A stretch of DNA of 11,992 bases. Source: Gammaproteobacteria bacterium (GTDB lineage Bacteria > Pseudomonadota > Gammaproteobacteria > Arenicellales > Spongiicolonaceae). Below the pieces are notes generated by a model that saw nothing but the letters and a program-made list of their open reading frames with translations, did not search any database and was not told the origin of the DNA. Shown here piece after piece: positions 1-7,849 of this stretch; the stretch's first letter is position 1; every line of letters starts with the position of its first letter. The stretch is taken from assembly GCA_007570945.1 (NCBI GenBank), contig RKSH01000233.1, forward strand, positions 1-11,992, written 5' to 3'. Both the position numbers and the translations under genes were made by a program.

Positions 1-33
1 CGCGGCCAACAGCGGTTTTTTGGCGGAGGTCAT
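1..33 (-). CDS. Possible start of a third gene of the soe operon (partial)
   Basis: After the soeB stop codon (complement of 75-77) the first ATG on the minus strand is the complement of 31-33. It opens a frame reading MTSAKKPLLAA before the window ends. In SoeABC and related complex-iron-sulfur-molybdoenzymes the third gene is usually a NrfD/DmsC-like membrane anchor, so SoeC is expected by position. The eleven visible residues do not confirm this: they are short, lack a recognisable SoeC beginning, and have no convincing Shine-Dalgarno. A GTG in another frame (about 58-60) is an alternative start. Treat this as a positional guess. Confidence 0.25.
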   Translation of the reverse strand, partial: MTSAKKPLLAA

Positions 34-74
34 CGATTGGTTGCGGCGGGGGCGGCTTCACCGTCGGCGGCGTT

Positions 75-731
75 TTAATCCTCGCCGCCATAAACCTTCA
101 CCTTCACCCCCGCCCTTGGCGCGAGGTAGCGGTTGGTGGGGGTGTAGCCGAGGCCGGGGAGCAGGGCGCCGTTGTCGGCCTCGGCGGTGCGCTGGCGGGT
201 GATGCGGGAGACTTCGGATTCGGGGTCGTCAAAGTCGCCGAACAGGCGCGCTTTGGTCGGGCAGGTCAGGACGCAGGCCGGCTGGCGCTCCTCCTCGGGC
301 AGGTTTTCGTCGTAGATGCGGTCGATGCACAGCGTGCATTTTTTCATGGTGCCGCTGGCCGGGTCCAACTCGCGCGCGCCATAGGGGCAGGCCCAGGCGC
401 AGTAGTTGCAGCCCATGCACTTGTCCTGGTCCACCAGCACCACGCCGTCCTCGGGGCGCTTCCAGGTTGCGCCGGTGGGGCACACGCTGACGCAGTGCGC
501 ATCCTCGCAGTGCAGGCATGACATGGGGAAGTGCACGGTTTTGTTGTCCGGGTAGTCGCCCACCTCAAAGTTGCGGATGCGGTTGAACCACACGCCGCCG
601 GGGTCGCGGCCGTAGGCGCGCAGGTCGGTGAGCGGGCCGGTGGTGCCGGAGGAGTTCCACTGCTTGCAGGCCACGGCGCAGGCGTTGCAGCCGACGCAGG
701 TGTCGAGGTCAATGGTCAGGCCGAGCCGCAT
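75..731 (-). CDS. soeB: SoeB-type iron-sulfur subunit of sulfite dehydrogenase (four [4Fe-4S] ferredoxin)
   Basis: This 218-aa protein is an electron-transfer subunit of the DmsB/PsrB/NrfC family. It carries exactly 16 cysteines in four groups: C12/C15/C18/C22 (CxxCxxCxxxC), C72/C75/C80/C84, C105/C108/C111/C115, and C132/C135 with C153/C157. These are enough for four [4Fe-4S] clusters that would wire the molybdenum site to a quinone-reactive membrane subunit. There is no signal peptide or membrane helix, so it should sit with SoeA on the cytoplasmic side. Its ATG directly follows the soeA TAA with no spacer, which indicates translational coupling; a G-rich stretch just upstream may act as a weak ribosome site. 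The length and the partner fit SoeB. The ferredoxin alone could equally serve another DMSO-reductase-family enzyme, so the name depends on soeA. Confidence 0.85.
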   Translation of the reverse strand: MRLGLTIDLDTCVGCNACAVACKQWNSSGTTGPLTDLRAYGRDPGGVWFNRIRNFEVGDYPDNKTVHFPMSCLHCEDAHCVSVCPTGATWKRPEDGVVLVDQDKCMGCNYCAWACPYGARELDPASGTMKKCTLCIDRIYDENLPEEERQPACVLTCPTKARLFGDFDDPESEVSRITRQRTAEADNGALLPGLGYTPTNRYLAPRAGVKVKVYGGED

Positions 732-3638
732 TTACTTGTGCCCCCGGGCCAGCAAATCGCGCCACGGGCGTTTGATGTTGACCGCGCCGTGGGTTTGGTA
801 GCGCAAGTCGCCGTCGCCGCCGGCCATGCCGGGCAGTTTGCCGGCGGCGGGGAAGCGCGGCCACACGCCGTGCTCGCCGGGCGCGGCTTTGCGGATGCGC
901 ACGCGCAGGTCGTACCACGCCGCCTGGCCGGTGACCGGGTCGGAGTTGGAATAGGCCCGGCCGGCGCCGTCGCCGGGCAAAAGTTCGCTGATTAAATGGT
1001 TGAGCAAAAAGCCGTCCACCGCCTCGTTGGCGTCGGCGCTGAGACCGCCGGTGCCGGCCTGTTTGCCGATGGCGTTCCAGGTCCACACGGTGTCCGGCTG
1101 CACGCCTTCCATGTGTTTAACTTGCACGCGGATTTTTCCGTTGCGCGATTCCACCCACACCCATGACAGGTCGCCGATGCCGAGTTGCTCGGCGCGGCGG
1201 CGGTTCATGTAGAGGTGGTTCTGCGCAAGAATTTGCCGCAGCCACGGGTTCTGCCCGTCCCACGAGTGGTAGTGCATCATCGGCCGCTGGGTGATGGCGT
1301 GAAAGTCGCCGCCACCCTCGCCCTCACCGCCAACCGCCGGGTCCAGCGGCGCGTGGTAGAACGGCAGCGGGTCAAAATATTTTGCCAGCCGCGCGCGGTC
1401 GGCGGCGTTGTTCGGCTGCGGACCGGGGTACAACCCCCGCCCGGCGAGGCGGAATGTTTGCAGCGCCTCGGAGTACAGTTGAATGACGATGGGCGCGTTG
1501 TCGGTGGTGAGGCCGGCGTCCTTGGCGAAAGCGAGGTAGTCGCGGTTGGCGAAACGGTAAAAGCGCATGTGCGCCGGCAGCGGGTGGCGGAAAAAACATT
1601 CGTGTTCAATGTATCTCTCCCACTGCCCCGGGTTGGGCGCGCCGCGCAAATGCTGAGCGCCGTCCTCACCGCGCCAGCCGGCGAGAAAGCCGATGCCCGG
1701 GGATTTTTCATAACGCGTGATGAAGTCGCGATAGTCGCGGAATTTCGCGCCGCCCCCGGCGTCCACAAAGGCCGGCAGTTTAAGCCGCACCGCAAGTTCC
1801 AGCATCACCTCCTGCCACGGCCGCACATCACGGTCGGGCGCCAGCACCGGCGCGCGAATGGAATCGCACACCGCATCGGGTTCCGAGATGGGCCGGTCCA
1901 GCAGCGAGATGGCGTCGTGACGTTCCAGATAGGTGGTGTCGGGCAGCACCAGGTCGGCGAAGTTCACCATCTCCGAATGAAACGCATCGGCCACCGCCAC
2001 GAAGGGAATTTTGTACGCGCCGGCCGCATCCTTTGCCACCAGCATCTGGCGCACCCGGCCGGTGTTCATGGTGGAGTTCCAGGACATGTTGGCCATGAAC
2101 AACAGCAGCGTGTCCACCGGGTACGGGTCGCCGTTGACCGCGTTGGTGACGGCCATGTGCATCATGCCGTGGCTGGCCAGCGGCGCCTCCCACGAGTAGG
2201 CCTTGTCCAGCCGCAGCGGTTTGCCCTCGGCGTCCACCGCCAAATCCTCCGGCCGGGTGGGAAAGCCGAGGGGCGGACCGTCCAGCGGCCGGCCGGGGCG
2301 CGCGTTGCGGCCCGGTTTGACCGGCGGCGGCACCGGGCGCGGGTACGGCGCCTTGGCGCGGAAGCCGCCGGGGCAGTCCAGCGCGCCGAGCAGCGACTGC
2401 AGCAGGTGCAGCGCGCGGCAGGTCTGGAAGCCGTTGGTGTGCGCCGAGATGCCGCGCATGGCGTGCATGGAAACCGGCCGGCCGGTGAAGCTCCGGTGGC
2501 GGCGTCCGGCGGCGTCGGTCCATGGCGTGCGCACTTCAATGCCGTGGTTGAATGCAACCTCCGCCATCTCCAATGCCAACCGTTCAATGGTGGCGGCTTT
2601 GATGCCGCAAATTTTCGCGGCGCGCGCCGGGGCGTATTCCCCGGCGAGATAACGTTCCGAAATTAAATCAAACACCGGCCGCGCGCGCCGGCCGTCCACG
2701 GTGAAGGCGCCGCTTAAGGCGGCCTCGTCCACTTCGGTCCCGTGCGCGCCAATGGCAGCGTTGGTTTTTGCATTCCACGCCAGCGCCTGGCCGGCGGCGC
2801 CGCGCAGCAGCAAACCGTCACCGGCCTCGCCCGGCGTGTCCGCGACCAGGTGCGGCGCGTTGGTGTAGCGGCGCAAAAAATCACGGTCAAACAACCGGCG
2901 CGACAGCAGCACATGCACCATGGACAGCGCCAGCATGCCATCTGTGCCGGGGATAATGGGCACCCACTCATCGGCGATGGCCTGGTAGCCGGTGCGCACC
3001 GGGTTGATGGCGACGAACTTTGCGCCGCGCCGTTTGATTTTTTCCAGGCCGAGTTTAATCGGGTTGGAGGAATGGTCCTCGGCGACGCCCCACAGCATGA
3101 AATATTTGGTGCGCTCCCAGTCCGGCTCGCCGAACTCCCAGAATGAGTAGCCCATGGTGTACAGCCCGGCGGCGGCCATGTTCACCGAGCAGAAGCCGCC
3201 GTGCGCCGCCCAGTTCAACGTGCCGAACTGCTCGGCCCACAAGCCGGTGAAAGCCTGCATCTGGTCGCGGCCGGTGTAGAAGGCGAGTTTTTTCGGATCC
3301 TCACCGCGAATGCGCGCCAAACGTTCGGTCAACAAATTCAGCGCGGTCTCCCACGACACCTGTTCAAACTCCGCCGCGCCGCGCTCGGCGTTTTTTTTGC
3401 GCAGCAGCGGCGCGCGCAGTTTGGCCGGCGAGTTTTGCTTCATAATTCCGGCGTTGCCCTTGGCGCACAGCACGCCGCGGTTCACCGGATGGCGCGGGTT
3501 GCCCTGGATGAAGCGCACCTTGCCGTCCTCCAGCGTCACCTTGATGCCGCAGCGGCAGGCGCACATGTAGCAGGTGGTGTGGCGCGTCTGCTGGCGCCGG
3601 TGGTCTTCAAAATCGGGCAGTGCGCGGGCGGGGTTCAT
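732..3638 (-). CDS. soeA: SoeA-type molybdopterin catalytic subunit, cytoplasmic sulfite dehydrogenase (quinone)
   Basis: This 968-aa protein belongs to the DMSO-reductase superfamily. The N-terminal [4Fe-4S] motif is C23xxC26xxxC30...C58, in the contexts TTCYMCACRCG and RGVLCAKGN. The bis-MGD domains follow. C150 (GGFCSVN) lies where the PsrA/PhsA-like clade places its molybdenum cysteine ligand. The C-terminal dinucleotide-binding domain begins at about residue 800. The N-terminus contains RR (HRRQQTRH) but no hydrophobic stretch and no full twin-arginine motif. A cytoplasmic location is therefore expected, as for Allochromatium SoeA and unlike periplasmic PsrA, PhsA or DmsA. In that family the enzyme oxidises sulfite to sulfate and feeds electrons through SoeB to a membrane anchor and quinone. 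The ATG gives the expected short lead to the cluster motif, but no Shine-Dalgarno is visible. Class is secure; substrate is inferred from overall resemblance and the missing Tat signal. Confidence 0.8.
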   Translation of the reverse strand: MNPARALPDFEDHRRQQTRHTTCYMCACRCGIKVTLEDGKVRFIQGNPRHPVNRGVLCAKGNAGIMKQNSPAKLRAPLLRKKNAERGAAEFEQVSWETALNLLTERLARIRGEDPKKLAFYTGRDQMQAFTGLWAEQFGTLNWAAHGGFCSVNMAAAGLYTMGYSFWEFGEPDWERTKYFMLWGVAEDHSSNPIKLGLEKIKRRGAKFVAINPVRTGYQAIADEWVPIIPGTDGMLALSMVHVLLSRRLFDRDFLRRYTNAPHLVADTPGEAGDGLLLRGAAGQALAWNAKTNAAIGAHGTEVDEAALSGAFTVDGRRARPVFDLISERYLAGEYAPARAAKICGIKAATIERLALEMAEVAFNHGIEVRTPWTDAAGRRHRSFTGRPVSMHAMRGISAHTNGFQTCRALHLLQSLLGALDCPGGFRAKAPYPRPVPPPVKPGRNARPGRPLDGPPLGFPTRPEDLAVDAEGKPLRLDKAYSWEAPLASHGMMHMAVTNAVNGDPYPVDTLLLFMANMSWNSTMNTGRVRQMLVAKDAAGAYKIPFVAVADAFHSEMVNFADLVLPDTTYLERHDAISLLDRPISEPDAVCDSIRAPVLAPDRDVRPWQEVMLELAVRLKLPAFVDAGGGAKFRDYRDFITRYEKSPGIGFLAGWRGEDGAQHLRGAPNPGQWERYIEHECFFRHPLPAHMRFYRFANRDYLAFAKDAGLTTDNAPIVIQLYSEALQTFRLAGRGLYPGPQPNNAADRARLAKYFDPLPFYHAPLDPAVGGEGEGGGDFHAITQRPMMHYHSWDGQNPWLRQILAQNHLYMNRRRAEQLGIGDLSWVWVESRNGKIRVQVKHMEGVQPDTVWTWNAIGKQAGTGGLSADANEAVDGFLLNHLISELLPGDGAGRAYSNSDPVTGQAAWYDLRVRIRKAAPGEHGVWPRFPAAGKLPGMAGGDGDLRYQTHGAVNIKRPWRDLLARGHK

Positions 3639-3661
3639 GACGTGGCGACGGGAACGGTTGA

Positions 3662-3667
3662 AGTTTA
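3662..3667 (-). promoter_or_regulatory. Weak candidate -10 for soeA
   Basis: Read on the minus strand this is TAAACT, four of six matches to TATAAT, about 24 bp from the soeA ATG. The region where a -35 would lie is GC-rich and has no TTGACA-like hexamer. It is offered only because the 92-bp divergent region must hold the start of soeAB transcription. Confidence 0.22.
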
Positions 3668-3696
3668 CAACACCGCGCCGGCCGCCGCCCGGCTTT

Positions 3697-3705
3697 TGTT
3701 ACACT
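3697..3705 (+). promoter_or_regulatory. Extended -10 promoter of the uraH-xdhABC operon
   Basis: The sequence TGTTACACT fits the extended -10 pattern TGnTAnnnT. It lies 25 bp before the uraH ATG, giving a predicted leader of about 19 nt. No -35 is visible at the usual distance, where the DNA is GC-rich; extended -10 promoters can work without one. The same nine-base pattern with one change recurs before the last gene of the window (11770-11778). A short palindrome, GCCGG-7 bp-CCGGC (3677-3693), lies just upstream, between this element and the soeA promoter candidate. Confidence 0.45.
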
Positions 3706-3730
3706 CAGGGCGAGAAATGGCGACCAAAAC

Positions 3731-4081
3731 ATGGGAAAGATAACCACGCACGTGCTGGATACCGCCCACGGCCGCCCGGCGGCGGGGGTGGCGGTGGAGT
3801 TGTTTTTTTGCGGCGGCGAAATGGCGCTGCTGGCCGGCGCGGTGACCGACGCCGACGGCCGATGCCCGGCGCCGCTGGTGGACGGCGCGCCGCTGGAGGC
3901 GGGCGAATACCAGCTGGTGTTCCACGCCGGCGACTACTTCGCCGCATGCGGCCTCACCCTCGGCCGGCCGCCGTTCCTCGACCGGGTGACGGTGCGCTTC
4001 GGCGTCAGCGACCCCGCCGGCCATTACCACGTGCCGTTGCTGGTCGCGCCCCACGGCTACTCCACCTACCGCGGCAGTTGA
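3731..4081 (+). CDS. uraH: 5-hydroxyisourate hydrolase (transthyretin-like)
   Basis: This 116-aa protein is the usual length for HIUase and carries both family signatures: an N-terminal ITTHVLDTAHGRPA-like segment starting at residue 4, and the C-terminal HYHVPLL...GYSTYRGS ending at the last residue. The residues expected to be catalytic are present: H7, R44 (in TDADGR), H98/H100 and the final YRGS. The intact YRGS separates HIUase from animal transthyretin. The enzyme hydrolyses 5-hydroxyisourate to OHCU, the step after urate oxidase. No export signal is seen, so it should be cytoplasmic. The ATG is supported by the conserved start of the family although there is no clear Shine-Dalgarno. 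It is the first gene of the operon and ends 1 nt before xdhA. A tiny reading frame (MATKTWER, 3717-3743) overlaps its start. Confidence 0.93.
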   Translation: MGKITTHVLDTAHGRPAAGVAVELFFCGGEMALLAGAVTDADGRCPAPLVDGAPLEAGEYQLVFHAGDYFAACGLTLGRPPFLDRVTVRFGVSDPAGHYHVPLLVAPHGYSTYRGS

Positions 4082-4082
4082 C

Positions 4083-5540
4083 ATGGACGGTGCGGTGCGC
4101 TTTGTGCTGGGGCTGGATGCGCATGAGGCGCGCGGCCTGCCGCCCACCACCACGGTGCTCGCCTACCTGCGCGACCACTGCCGCCGGGTGGGCACCAAAG
4201 AAGGCTGCGCCGAGGGCGACTGCGGCGCGTGCACCGTGGTGCTCGGTGAAGTGGACGGTGACGGCGGCGCCATCCGCTACCGCGCGGTGAACTCGTGCAT
4301 TCAATTCCTGCCGCAACTGCATGGCAAACAGTTAATCACCGTGGAGGACCTGCGCGGCGCCGACGGCGCGCTGCATCCGGTGCAGCAGGCGATGGTGGAG
4401 GAGCACGCATCACAGTGCGGCTTCTGCACGCCGGGGTTTGTGATGTCGCTGTTCGCCCTGCTTCATGACGCCGGCGCCGGCGGCCGCGCCGCCGTGGACG
4501 ACGCCCTGGCCGGCAACCTGTGCCGCTGCACCGGCTACGCGCCCATCATCCGCGCCGCGCAAAAAATTCTGGCACGGCGCGGCGCCGACAAATTTGACGC
4601 CGCGCGCAAAACCACGGTCAAAAAATTACGCGCCGCAAACGACGGTGAAACGCCGACCATTCGCTGCAACGGCCAAAGTTACTTCGCGCCGCGCACCTTG
4701 CGCGGACTGCTGCAACTGCGCGCGCGCCATGCGGATGCGGTGTTGGTGGCCGGCGCCACCGACGCCGGATTGTGGGTGACCAAACAACTGCGCCGGTTTG
4801 GCGCGGTGCTCGATACCGGCCGGGTCGCCGAGTTGCGCCGGCTGCGCGAGCGCGATGGCGTCCTTGAAATCGGCGCGGCGGTGACCTACCGCGATGCCGC
4901 CGCCGCCCTCACCCGCCATTACCCCGCCCTGGGTGAACTCCTGCGCCGGCTGGGCTCGGTGCAGGTCAGAAACGCCGGCACCATCGGCGGCAACATCGCC
5001 AACGGCTCGCCCATCGGCGACATGCCGCCGCCGCTGATTGCCGCCGGCGGCCGGGTGGCGCTGCGCTCGGTGCGCGGCGCGCGCGAAATTGCGCTGGAGG
5101 ATTTTTTCACGGGCTACGGCAGGCAGGACCTGCGCGCCGATGAGGTGTTGGAAAAAATTCTCCTGCCGCTGCCGCCGGCCGGCCTGCGTTTCAACGTGTA
5201 CAAACTCTCCAAGCGTTTTGACCAGGACATTTCCATCGTTTGCGGCGCTTTTGCGCTGCGCCTGCAAAAAGAAAAAGTCGCCGCCATCCGCATCGCATAT
5301 GGCGGCATGGCCGGCGTTCCCAAACGCGCCCGCCGCACCGAGCGGGCGCTGGCCGGCAAAACGTGGAACGAATCGACGGTGGCGGCGGCGGCCGCGGCGC
5401 TGGAACAAGAATACACGCCGCTCAGCGACCTGCGCGGCAGCGCGGCTTACCGCACTTTGGCGGCAAAAAATTTACTGCACAGGTTTTACTCCGATACCAC
5501 CGGCGGCGACGTGGTCAACCTGGCGAGGCCCCTGCAATGA
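4083..5540 (+). CDS. xdhA: Xanthine dehydrogenase small subunit (2x[2Fe-2S] and FAD)
   Basis: The 485-aa protein has the domain order of bacterial XdhA. The plant-type [2Fe-2S] domain has C42x4C47x2C50...C72 (KEGCAEGDCGACTVV). The second, helical [2Fe-2S] domain has C112xxC115 (QCGFCTPG) and C147xC149 (GNLCRCTGY). A linker leads to the FAD-binding domain at about residues 190-370, with LVAGATDAG near 221 and GTIGGNIANGSPIGDMPP from 299. A CO-dehydrogenase-flavoprotein-like C-terminal domain follows. It passes electrons from the molybdenum site of XdhB through both clusters to FAD and then NAD+. It starts 1 nt after the uraH stop with no clear ribosome site, so coupling is likely, and its stop overlaps the xdhB start. 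All cofactor cysteines are present and the length is normal. Confidence 0.96.
   Translation: MDGAVRFVLGLDAHEARGLPPTTTVLAYLRDHCRRVGTKEGCAEGDCGACTVVLGEVDGDGGAIRYRAVNSCIQFLPQLHGKQLITVEDLRGADGALHPVQQAMVEEHASQCGFCTPGFVMSLFALLHDAGAGGRAAVDDALAGNLCRCTGYAPIIRAAQKILARRGADKFDAARKTTVKKLRAANDGETPTIRCNGQSYFAPRTLRGLLQLRARHADAVLVAGATDAGLWVTKQLRRFGAVLDTGRVAELRRLRERDGVLEIGAAVTYRDAAAALTRHYPALGELLRRLGSVQVRNAGTIGGNIANGSPIGDMPPPLIAAGGRVALRSVRGAREIALEDFFTGYGRQDLRADEVLEKILLPLPPAGLRFNVYKLSKRFDQDISIVCGAFALRLQKEKVAAIRIAYGGMAGVPKRARRTERALAGKTWNESTVAAAAAALEQEYTPLSDLRGSAAYRTLAAKNLLHRFYSDTTGGDVVNLARPLQ
5525..5528 (+). promoter_or_regulatory. Ribosome binding site deciding the xdhB start
   Basis: GAGG lies 8 nt before the ATG at 5537, inside the end of xdhA. 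The open frame extends upstream to 5240 without a stop, so this site and the ATGA overlap are what fix the true start at 5537. Confidence 0.6.
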
Positions 5541-7849
5541 CCGGCGCGCGCCCCGCCCTCACCACCGTCCACCAGCCGCTGCCCCACGACAGCGCGCGCC
5601 TGCACGTGACCGGCGAGGCGCGGTTCATCGACGACCTGCCCGAGCCGCGCGGCTTGCTGCACCTGGCGGTGGCGCGCAGCGGGCACGCCCATGCGCGCAT
5701 GCGAAAGATTAACCTTGCCCCGGTGCGCGCCGCCGCCGGCGTGGTGCGCGTGTTGACCGCGGCCGACATCCCCGGCGCCAACGACATCAGCCCCAAAGGC
5801 CTGGGCGACGACCCGGTGTTTGCCGACGGCTTGGTGAGGTTTTACGGCCAGGCGCTGTTTGCGGTGGCGGCCGCCGACCGCGACTCGGCGCGGCGCGCGG
5901 CGCGGCTGGCCGAGGTGGACTACGAGCCGCTGCCGGCGGTGCTCAGCCTTGAGCAGGCGGTTGCGCGGGAGGAGTACGTGGCCCCGCCGCTGCTGCTGGA
6001 ACGCGGCGATGCCGCGCGCGCCATCGCCCAAAGCGAGCACAAAATTAAGGGGCGCCTGTGCAGCGGCGGGCAGGACCATTTTTATCTGGAGGGCCAAATC
6101 GCCCTCGCCGTGCCCGGCGAAGACGGCGCCATGCTGGTCTGCAGTTCCACCCAGCACCCGGCCGAGGTGCAGCGCCTGGTGGCCCAGGCCCTGGGCCTCG
6201 CCGATGGCGCGGTGACGGTGGAGGTGCGGCGCATGGGCGGCGGCTTCGGCGGCAAGGAAACCCAGGCCGCGCAGTGGGCGGTGATTGCCGCGCTGGCCGC
6301 CCGCGCATGCAATGCGCCGGCCAAGTTGCGCCTCGACCGCGACGACGACATGGTGATGACCGGCAAGCGCCATCCTTTTGTCAGCGACTACGAGGCCGGC
6401 TTTGACGGCAACGGCCGGGTCCAGGGCCTCGCCCTCACCTTCACCGCCGACTGCGGTTTCTCCGCCGACCTGTCGGGGGCGGTGAACGACCGCGCCGTGC
6501 TGCACGCCGACAACGCCTACTATTTGGAAAACGTTTCCATCCGCTCGCTGCGCTGCCGCACCAACACCGTTTCCAACACCGCTTTCCGCGGCTTCGGCGC
6601 GCCGCAGGGAATGCTGGCGGTGGAGCGGGTGATGGAACACATCGCATCGCACCTCGGCCTGGACGCCCTCGCCGTACGCCGCAAAAATTTATACGGCATC
6701 CGCAAGCGCAACACCACGCCTTTCGGCATGACGGTCACCGACAACATCCTGCCGCGCATCATTTCCCGGCTTGCAACCACCGCCTCCTACAAAAAGCGGC
6801 GCGTCGCGGTCATCAATTTCAACCGCGCCCACACCGCGCGCAAGAAAGGCATCGCGCTGGCCCCGGTCAAGTTCGGCGTTGCGTTCACCACCTCTTTCAT
6901 GAACCAGGGCGGCGCGCTGCTGCAGGTGTACACCGACGGCAGCGTGCACGTAAACCACGGCGGCGCCGAGATGGGCCAGGGCCTGTTCATCAAGGTCGCG
7001 CAGGTGGTGGCCGAGGAGTTGCAGGTGGACATCAGCCGCGTCCACCTCAGCGCCACGCGCACCGACAAGGTGCCCAACACCCCGGCCACCGCGGCCTCCT
7101 CCGGCGCCGACCTGAACTGCATGGCGGCGCTCATTGCCGCGCGCAAAATTAAACAACGTTTAACCGCGGTCGCCGCGCACAGTTGCGGCGTCGCCGAGTC
7201 GGCGGTGGCGTTTCACAACGGCGAGGTTGCGGCGGGAAAAACGCGGCTAAGTTTCGCCGCACTGGCGCGGCGCGCGTGGCTTGCGCGGGTGCCTTTGTCG
7301 GCGACCGGTTTTTACCGCACGCCGAAAATCCACTGGGACGCAAAACAAAAACGCGGGCGGCCGTTTTTGTATTTCGCCTACGGCGCGGCGGTGGCGGAGG
7401 TGGTGGTGGACACCCGGAGCGGCGAGTCCAAAGTGGAGCGCGTGGACCTCCTGCACGACGCCGGCCGCTCGCTGAACCCGGCGGTGGACCGCGGGCAAAT
7501 CGAAGGCGGCTTCGTTCAGGGCATGGGCTGGCTGACCACCGAGGAGTTGTGGTGGGACGCCGCCGGCCGCCTCCAAACCCACGCGCCGTCCACCTACAAA
7601 ATCCCGGCCTGCGCCGACCTGCCGGCCGATTTTCGCGTGGAAATTTTCGCCGCCGGCCGCAACCGTGAGCCGACCGTGCACCGCTCCAAGGCGGTGGGCG
7701 AGCCGCCGCTGATGCTGGCGATTGCGGTGTTCAACGCGCTGGCGCAGGCCGCGGCCGCCGCGCATGGCAAACATGCGCCGCCCGCCGTGGACGCGCCGGC
7801 GACGCCGGAGCGGCTGCTGCTGGCGATGCAAAAAACGGCGGCGGCATGA
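5537..7849 (+). CDS. xdhB: Xanthine dehydrogenase large subunit (molybdopterin-binding)
   Basis: Starting at the ATG that overlaps the xdhA stop (ATGA), the protein is 770 aa, close to other bacterial XdhB. It holds the xanthine-oxidase active-site motifs: Q179 (SGGQDHFYLEG), the MGGGFGGKE loop with E241 (equivalent to E802 in bovine and E232 in Rhodobacter XDH), R319 (DRAVLHADN), R351/F353 (FRGFGAPQG), F454 (FTTSFMNQGGAL) and the base-catalyst glutamate E722 (AVGEPPL). These residues argue for purine hydroxylation rather than CO oxidation or aldehyde oxidation, since the CO dehydrogenase loop AYxCSFR is absent. The reaction is hypoxanthine to xanthine to urate, in the cytoplasm. The segment upstream to 5240 in the same frame is not homologous and overlaps xdhA. 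It shares a 4-bp overlap with xdhC. Confidence 0.96.
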   Translation: MTGARPALTTVHQPLPHDSARLHVTGEARFIDDLPEPRGLLHLAVARSGHAHARMRKINLAPVRAAAGVVRVLTAADIPGANDISPKGLGDDPVFADGLVRFYGQALFAVAAADRDSARRAARLAEVDYEPLPAVLSLEQAVAREEYVAPPLLLERGDAARAIAQSEHKIKGRLCSGGQDHFYLEGQIALAVPGEDGAMLVCSSTQHPAEVQRLVAQALGLADGAVTVEVRRMGGGFGGKETQAAQWAVIAALAARACNAPAKLRLDRDDDMVMTGKRHPFVSDYEAGFDGNGRVQGLALTFTADCGFSADLSGAVNDRAVLHADNAYYLENVSIRSLRCRTNTVSNTAFRGFGAPQGMLAVERVMEHIASHLGLDALAVRRKNLYGIRKRNTTPFGMTVTDNILPRIISRLATTASYKKRRVAVINFNRAHTARKKGIALAPVKFGVAFTTSFMNQGGALLQVYTDGSVHVNHGGAEMGQGLFIKVAQVVAEELQVDISRVHLSATRTDKVPNTPATAASSGADLNCMAALIAARKIKQRLTAVAAHSCGVAESAVAFHNGEVAAGKTRLSFAALARRAWLARVPLSATGFYRTPKIHWDAKQKRGRPFLYFAYGAAVAEVVVDTRSGESKVERVDLLHDAGRSLNPAVDRGQIEGGFVQGMGWLTTEELWWDAAGRLQTHAPSTYKIPACADLPADFRVEIFAAGRNREPTVHRSKAVGEPPLMLAIAVFNALAQAAAAAHGKHAPPAVDAPATPERLLLAMQKTAAA

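Noticed and set aside
1185..2666. 493-aa open frame on the plus strand across soeA
   Set aside because: It is antisense to the well-supported soeA frame, has the Arg/His/Val/Gly-rich composition of a GC-rich shadow, and shows no motif.
732..3638. Annotation as periplasmic DMSO, polysulfide or thiosulfate reductase
   Set aside because: Those catalytic subunits carry a Tat signal with a hydrophobic stretch; here the cluster motif begins at residue 23 with no such leader.
5240..5536. N-terminal extension of xdhB upstream of the ATG at 5537
   Set aside because: It overlaps the conserved C-terminal domain of xdhA in another frame and is Arg/Gly-rich. The ATGA overlap and GAGG site mark the real start at 5537.
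5486..6652. 388-aa open frame on the minus strand opposite xdhA/xdhB
   Set aside because: It is an antisense shadow of a gene with complete active-site motifs; no domain or ribosome site supports it.
5537..7849. Annotation as carbon monoxide dehydrogenase large subunit
   Set aside because: The CoxL loop AYxCSFR is absent, while the xanthine-dehydrogenase residues E241, R319 and E722 are present.
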